DNA of 64,000 nucleotides from Paracoccaceae bacterium (lineage in GTDB: Bacteria; Pseudomonadota; Alphaproteobacteria; Rhodobacterales; Rhodobacteraceae), in contig JAHDIS010000001.1 in assembly GCA_020630695.1 (NCBI GenBank), forward strand, positions 1-64,000, read 5' to 3'. How positions within the stretch are numbered: position 1 is the stretch's first letter; every line of letters starts with the position of its first letter. The notes under the pieces are model-generated. The model was not told the DNA's origin, did no database searches, and was given only the letters and a program-made list of their open reading frames with translations. Shown piece after piece: positions 62,506 to 64,000 of this stretch. The translations under genes and the position numbers were made by a program.

Positions 62506-62535
62506 CGCAACCACGCGAAGCACACAACAATCCGA

Positions 62536-62561
62536 AGAGAGAGAGAGAGAGAGAGAGAGAG
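62536..62561. repeat. AG dinucleotide microsatellite (13 units)
   Basis: An uninterrupted run of 13 AG units lies between the tlpA terminator and the stop of the convergent gene at 62578. It is outside coding sequence. Such long dinucleotide runs are uncommon in bacterial chromosomes and prone to slippage. Confidence 0.95.
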
Positions 62562-62577
62562 AAGACGAACCCGGATC

Positions 62578-63117
62578 TTATTTCAGGGCAATCAAAACCC
62601 GCTTTGAACGAACCTTACGGCCTTGGCCTCGCTGCTTTTTCCATCCGCTCTTGGCAGCGCCAATCTCATCCAGTTCCAATGCGCCTTCTGCAATCAGACC
62701 GTCCAAGCCAAATTCCTGATAGCGCAGACCATTGCGTGTTTCTTCTGTGATCCGCGTGCGCTGTTCCTGAAAACCGTCCGAATGAATGACCGTGTAGCTG
62801 CATTTGCCAACCGTCCGTGTACAACGATGGGGGGCAAACCGGGTTACAGCACCATCCGCAGCAATCAAAGCGGTTACTTCGCCGCGTGCGTTGGTGTGGT
62901 AAGAACCGATGTAAGCCGCGTTGCGACCCTGACCGTTAAAGGTATCGAATACGTGCAAGTCGCCCGACTGGCCGCGTTTCACATGGGTGATCGCACCAGC
63001 GCTGTCTTTCATGACCATAACCGATCCGGCGGCCATACGATCCGCTTTCCAGCTGATATCAGCTGCAGCCACCGATGCTGAGAACGCGAGGGACAGGGCA
63101 AGGATCAGGAAACGCAT
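62578..63117 (-). CDS. Secreted hypothetical protein
   Basis: A 179-residue protein with a Sec signal peptide (MRFLILALSLAFSASVAAA, about 1-19). The mature part contains two cysteines (PHRCTRTVGKCSY) that could form a disulfide, and a basic C-terminus (GWKKQRGQGRKVRSKRVLIALK, rich in K and R) unlike a typical periplasmic protein. I recognise no family. The ATG at 63117 has a GGAG site; an ATG 18 bp upstream is also in frame. Divergent from the next gene; the 296-bp gap between them shows a candidate promoter on the plus strand and no other gene. Confidence 0.75.
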   Translation of the reverse strand: MRFLILALSLAFSASVAAADISWKADRMAAGSVMVMKDSAGAITHVKRGQSGDLHVFDTFNGQGRNAAYIGSYHTNARGEVTALIAADGAVTRFAPHRCTRTVGKCSYTVIHSDGFQEQRTRITEETRNGLRYQEFGLDGLIAEGALELDEIGAAKSGWKKQRGQGRKVRSKRVLIALK

Positions 63118-63367
63118 TTTGCTACTCCGGGTCATGGGCCCCCACCCACAAGAAGGAAATTGGGCGAAATCGGGGCGCACTGCAAGCAATTCTGCCTTAA
63201 TTGCGGTGATGCTCCACGGTTCGCGAACAATCCGGCCAAACAGACCAGATCTGTTCGTAAAACCCACGATAATGCCGCCATAATCCTGTCCAATTTGCAC
63301 TCGAATCAAGTACCTCTTGGGGCCCGTTTTCTGCAATTTCAGCTTCAATCCTGACGCAACGGCGATT

Positions 63368-63395
63368 TTGACAAACATTTCACTGACGGCAGTAT
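63368..63395 (+). promoter_or_regulatory. Candidate promoter of the downstream hypothetical gene
   Basis: A perfect TTGACA (63368-63373) is followed after 16 bp by CAGTAT (63390-63395), with a TATG overlapping it. The leader would be short and contains GGGAGGA before the ATG at 63414. Confidence 0.42.
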
Positions 63396-63413
63396 GGGTT
63401 TTGGGAGGAAATC

Positions 63414-63806
63414 ATGCCGCTTGGTGTCTTGATCACACTTGTTGTTCTGGGAATTGCAGGGATCGCTGCTTTGACCTGGGCGCTGGGCTTGGCCAAACCA
63501 CGCCGGTTTGCCAACGCAGATGAAGCCCGGTTGGCCTTTGCCCGAGAATACCCAGAGACCCCGGTGCATGACGTCGTTCTTTGCCAAAATGCCAGCGCGG
63601 CGCTTTTGAACACGGCCCATGGGCCAGCGGTGGTTTGGCCCATGGGCGCAGATTCGACGGCCCGGCTATTGGCGGAGGCGCAGGTCGATGTCGCAGAGGG
63701 CAACCTGAGAATCGCCTTACCGGACTACACTGCCCCTAAAATCACGTTGCAGCTCGATCCAGCCGAAGCCTCGCTTTGGGCACAGCAGATAAAGGAAACC
63801 CGATGA
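63414..63806 (+). CDS. Single-pass membrane protein of unknown function
   Basis: A 130-residue protein with one N-terminal hydrophobic segment (about 4-24), followed by a soluble domain of about 100 residues. The motif FANADEARLAFAREYPETPVHDVVLC and the end KITLQLDPAEASLWAQ suggest a compact alpha/beta domain. I do not recognise it. The ATG at 63414 follows GGGAGGA. Its stop overlaps the ATG of the sterol desaturase-family gene (ATGA), so it probably accompanies that membrane enzyme. Confidence 0.75.
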   Translation: MPLGVLITLVVLGIAGIAALTWALGLAKPRRFANADEARLAFAREYPETPVHDVVLCQNASAALLNTAHGPAVVWPMGADSTARLLAEAQVDVAEGNLRIALPDYTAPKITLQLDPAEASLWAQQIKETR

Positions 63807-64000
63807 CCGACACTTTGACCTACCCCGATGTCGTGCAATTGGCTGTTCCTTTTTTCATAGCCGCAATTCTGATCGAGCTGATGTGGATCGTTCTCAAAAA
63901 ACGTGGCGGCCGCTATGAAACAAGGGACAGCGTCACATCGCTATTGATGGGTGCGGGGAATGTGGCGTCAGGCATTGTATTGGGCTTCATTGCCTATGGT
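63803..64000 (+). CDS. Sterol desaturase / fatty acid hydroxylase-family protein, 3' end outside window
   Basis: The first 66 codons are visible. They show a hydrophobic helix (FFIAAILIELMWIVL) followed by GGRYETRDSVTSLLMGAGN, the opening typical of the bacterial sterol desaturase family (PF04116). The histidine clusters that bind the di-iron centre would lie downstream and cannot be checked. The ATG at 63803 overlaps the stop of the preceding gene by 4 bp. Confidence 0.75.
   Translation, partial: MTDTLTYPDVVQLAVPFFIAAILIELMWIVLKKRGGRYETRDSVTSLLMGAGNVASGIVLGFIAYG

Overview
The window reads as chromosomal DNA of a marine Roseobacter-group alphaproteobacterium (Rhodobacterales). The basis is a moderately GC-rich composition, dense co-directional operons with 4-base ATGA overlaps, and many genes typical of that group: glutathione-dependent formaldehyde dehydrogenase, SBP56/methanethiol oxidase, a non-pyrrolysine MttB-family methyltransferase beside a dimethylglycine dehydrogenase-type flavoprotein, a DUF4175/TIGR02302 protein next to lysA, and leuCD/leuB flanking lineage-specific membrane genes. 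I see no rRNA operon, prophage, insertion sequence, integrase or CRISPR array. One tRNA (Pro-CGG) is present.

Layout. 1-4.1 kb: formaldehyde dehydrogenase and an AhpD-like protein downstream of an amino-acid-type ABC permease and ATPase, with the binding protein divergent. 4.1-9.1 kb: MATE exporter, a membrane protein paired with methanethiol oxidase, and an FAD oxidoreductase preceded by a 30-codon ORF. 9.2-18 kb: tRNA-Pro, a drug/metabolite transporter, a small secreted protein whose start codon lies in a long hairpin, leuB, a LysR/NAD-epimerase divergent pair, a nuclease-like protein, a membrane protein, leuD and leuC. 18-21.4 kb: MscS channel and thiolase. 21.4-29.4 kb: an envelope operon of alpha-2-macroglobulin, glycolipid-binding-like protein and penicillin-binding protein 1C. 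29.5-35 kb: hybrid histidine kinase, yaaA, recQ. 35-40 kb: YggT, thioesterase, MFS-MepA-phytase-like operon, queuosine-precursor transporter. 40-40.7 kb: arfB behind an unusual leader. 40.8-50.3 kb: LacI-controlled sugar ABC transporter with two TIM-barrel isomerase-like enzymes and two Gfo/Idh/MocA oxidoreductases. 50.4-55.4 kb: methylamine demethylation genes with a LysR regulator. 55.4-62 kb: FMN protein, DUF4175 protein, lysA, DUF2834, a tiny LptM-like lipoprotein, argH, and divergent tlpA. 62.5-64 kb: an AG microsatellite, hypothetical genes and the start of a sterol desaturase-family gene.

How the genes work together. Methanethiol oxidase and N-demethylating flavoproteins release formaldehyde or methylene-tetrahydrofolate, and formaldehyde dehydrogenase can remove free formaldehyde. 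The sugar locus has uptake, oxidation and isomerase/lyase-type enzymes but no glycoside hydrolase or sugar kinase, which suggests an oxidation-first route.

The most unusual spot is the arfB leader (40.09-40.32 kb). It has a Shine-Dalgarno tract matching about 17 nt of the 16S 3' end, an upstream 9-nt stretch that could mask it, and an 18-codon ORF ending in UAG. Its reading frame then runs without another stop through an intrinsic terminator into arfB, the ribosome-rescue gene. This looks like a possible attenuator that senses failure of translation termination. All functional statements come from reading the sequence and family knowledge; no database search was possible.
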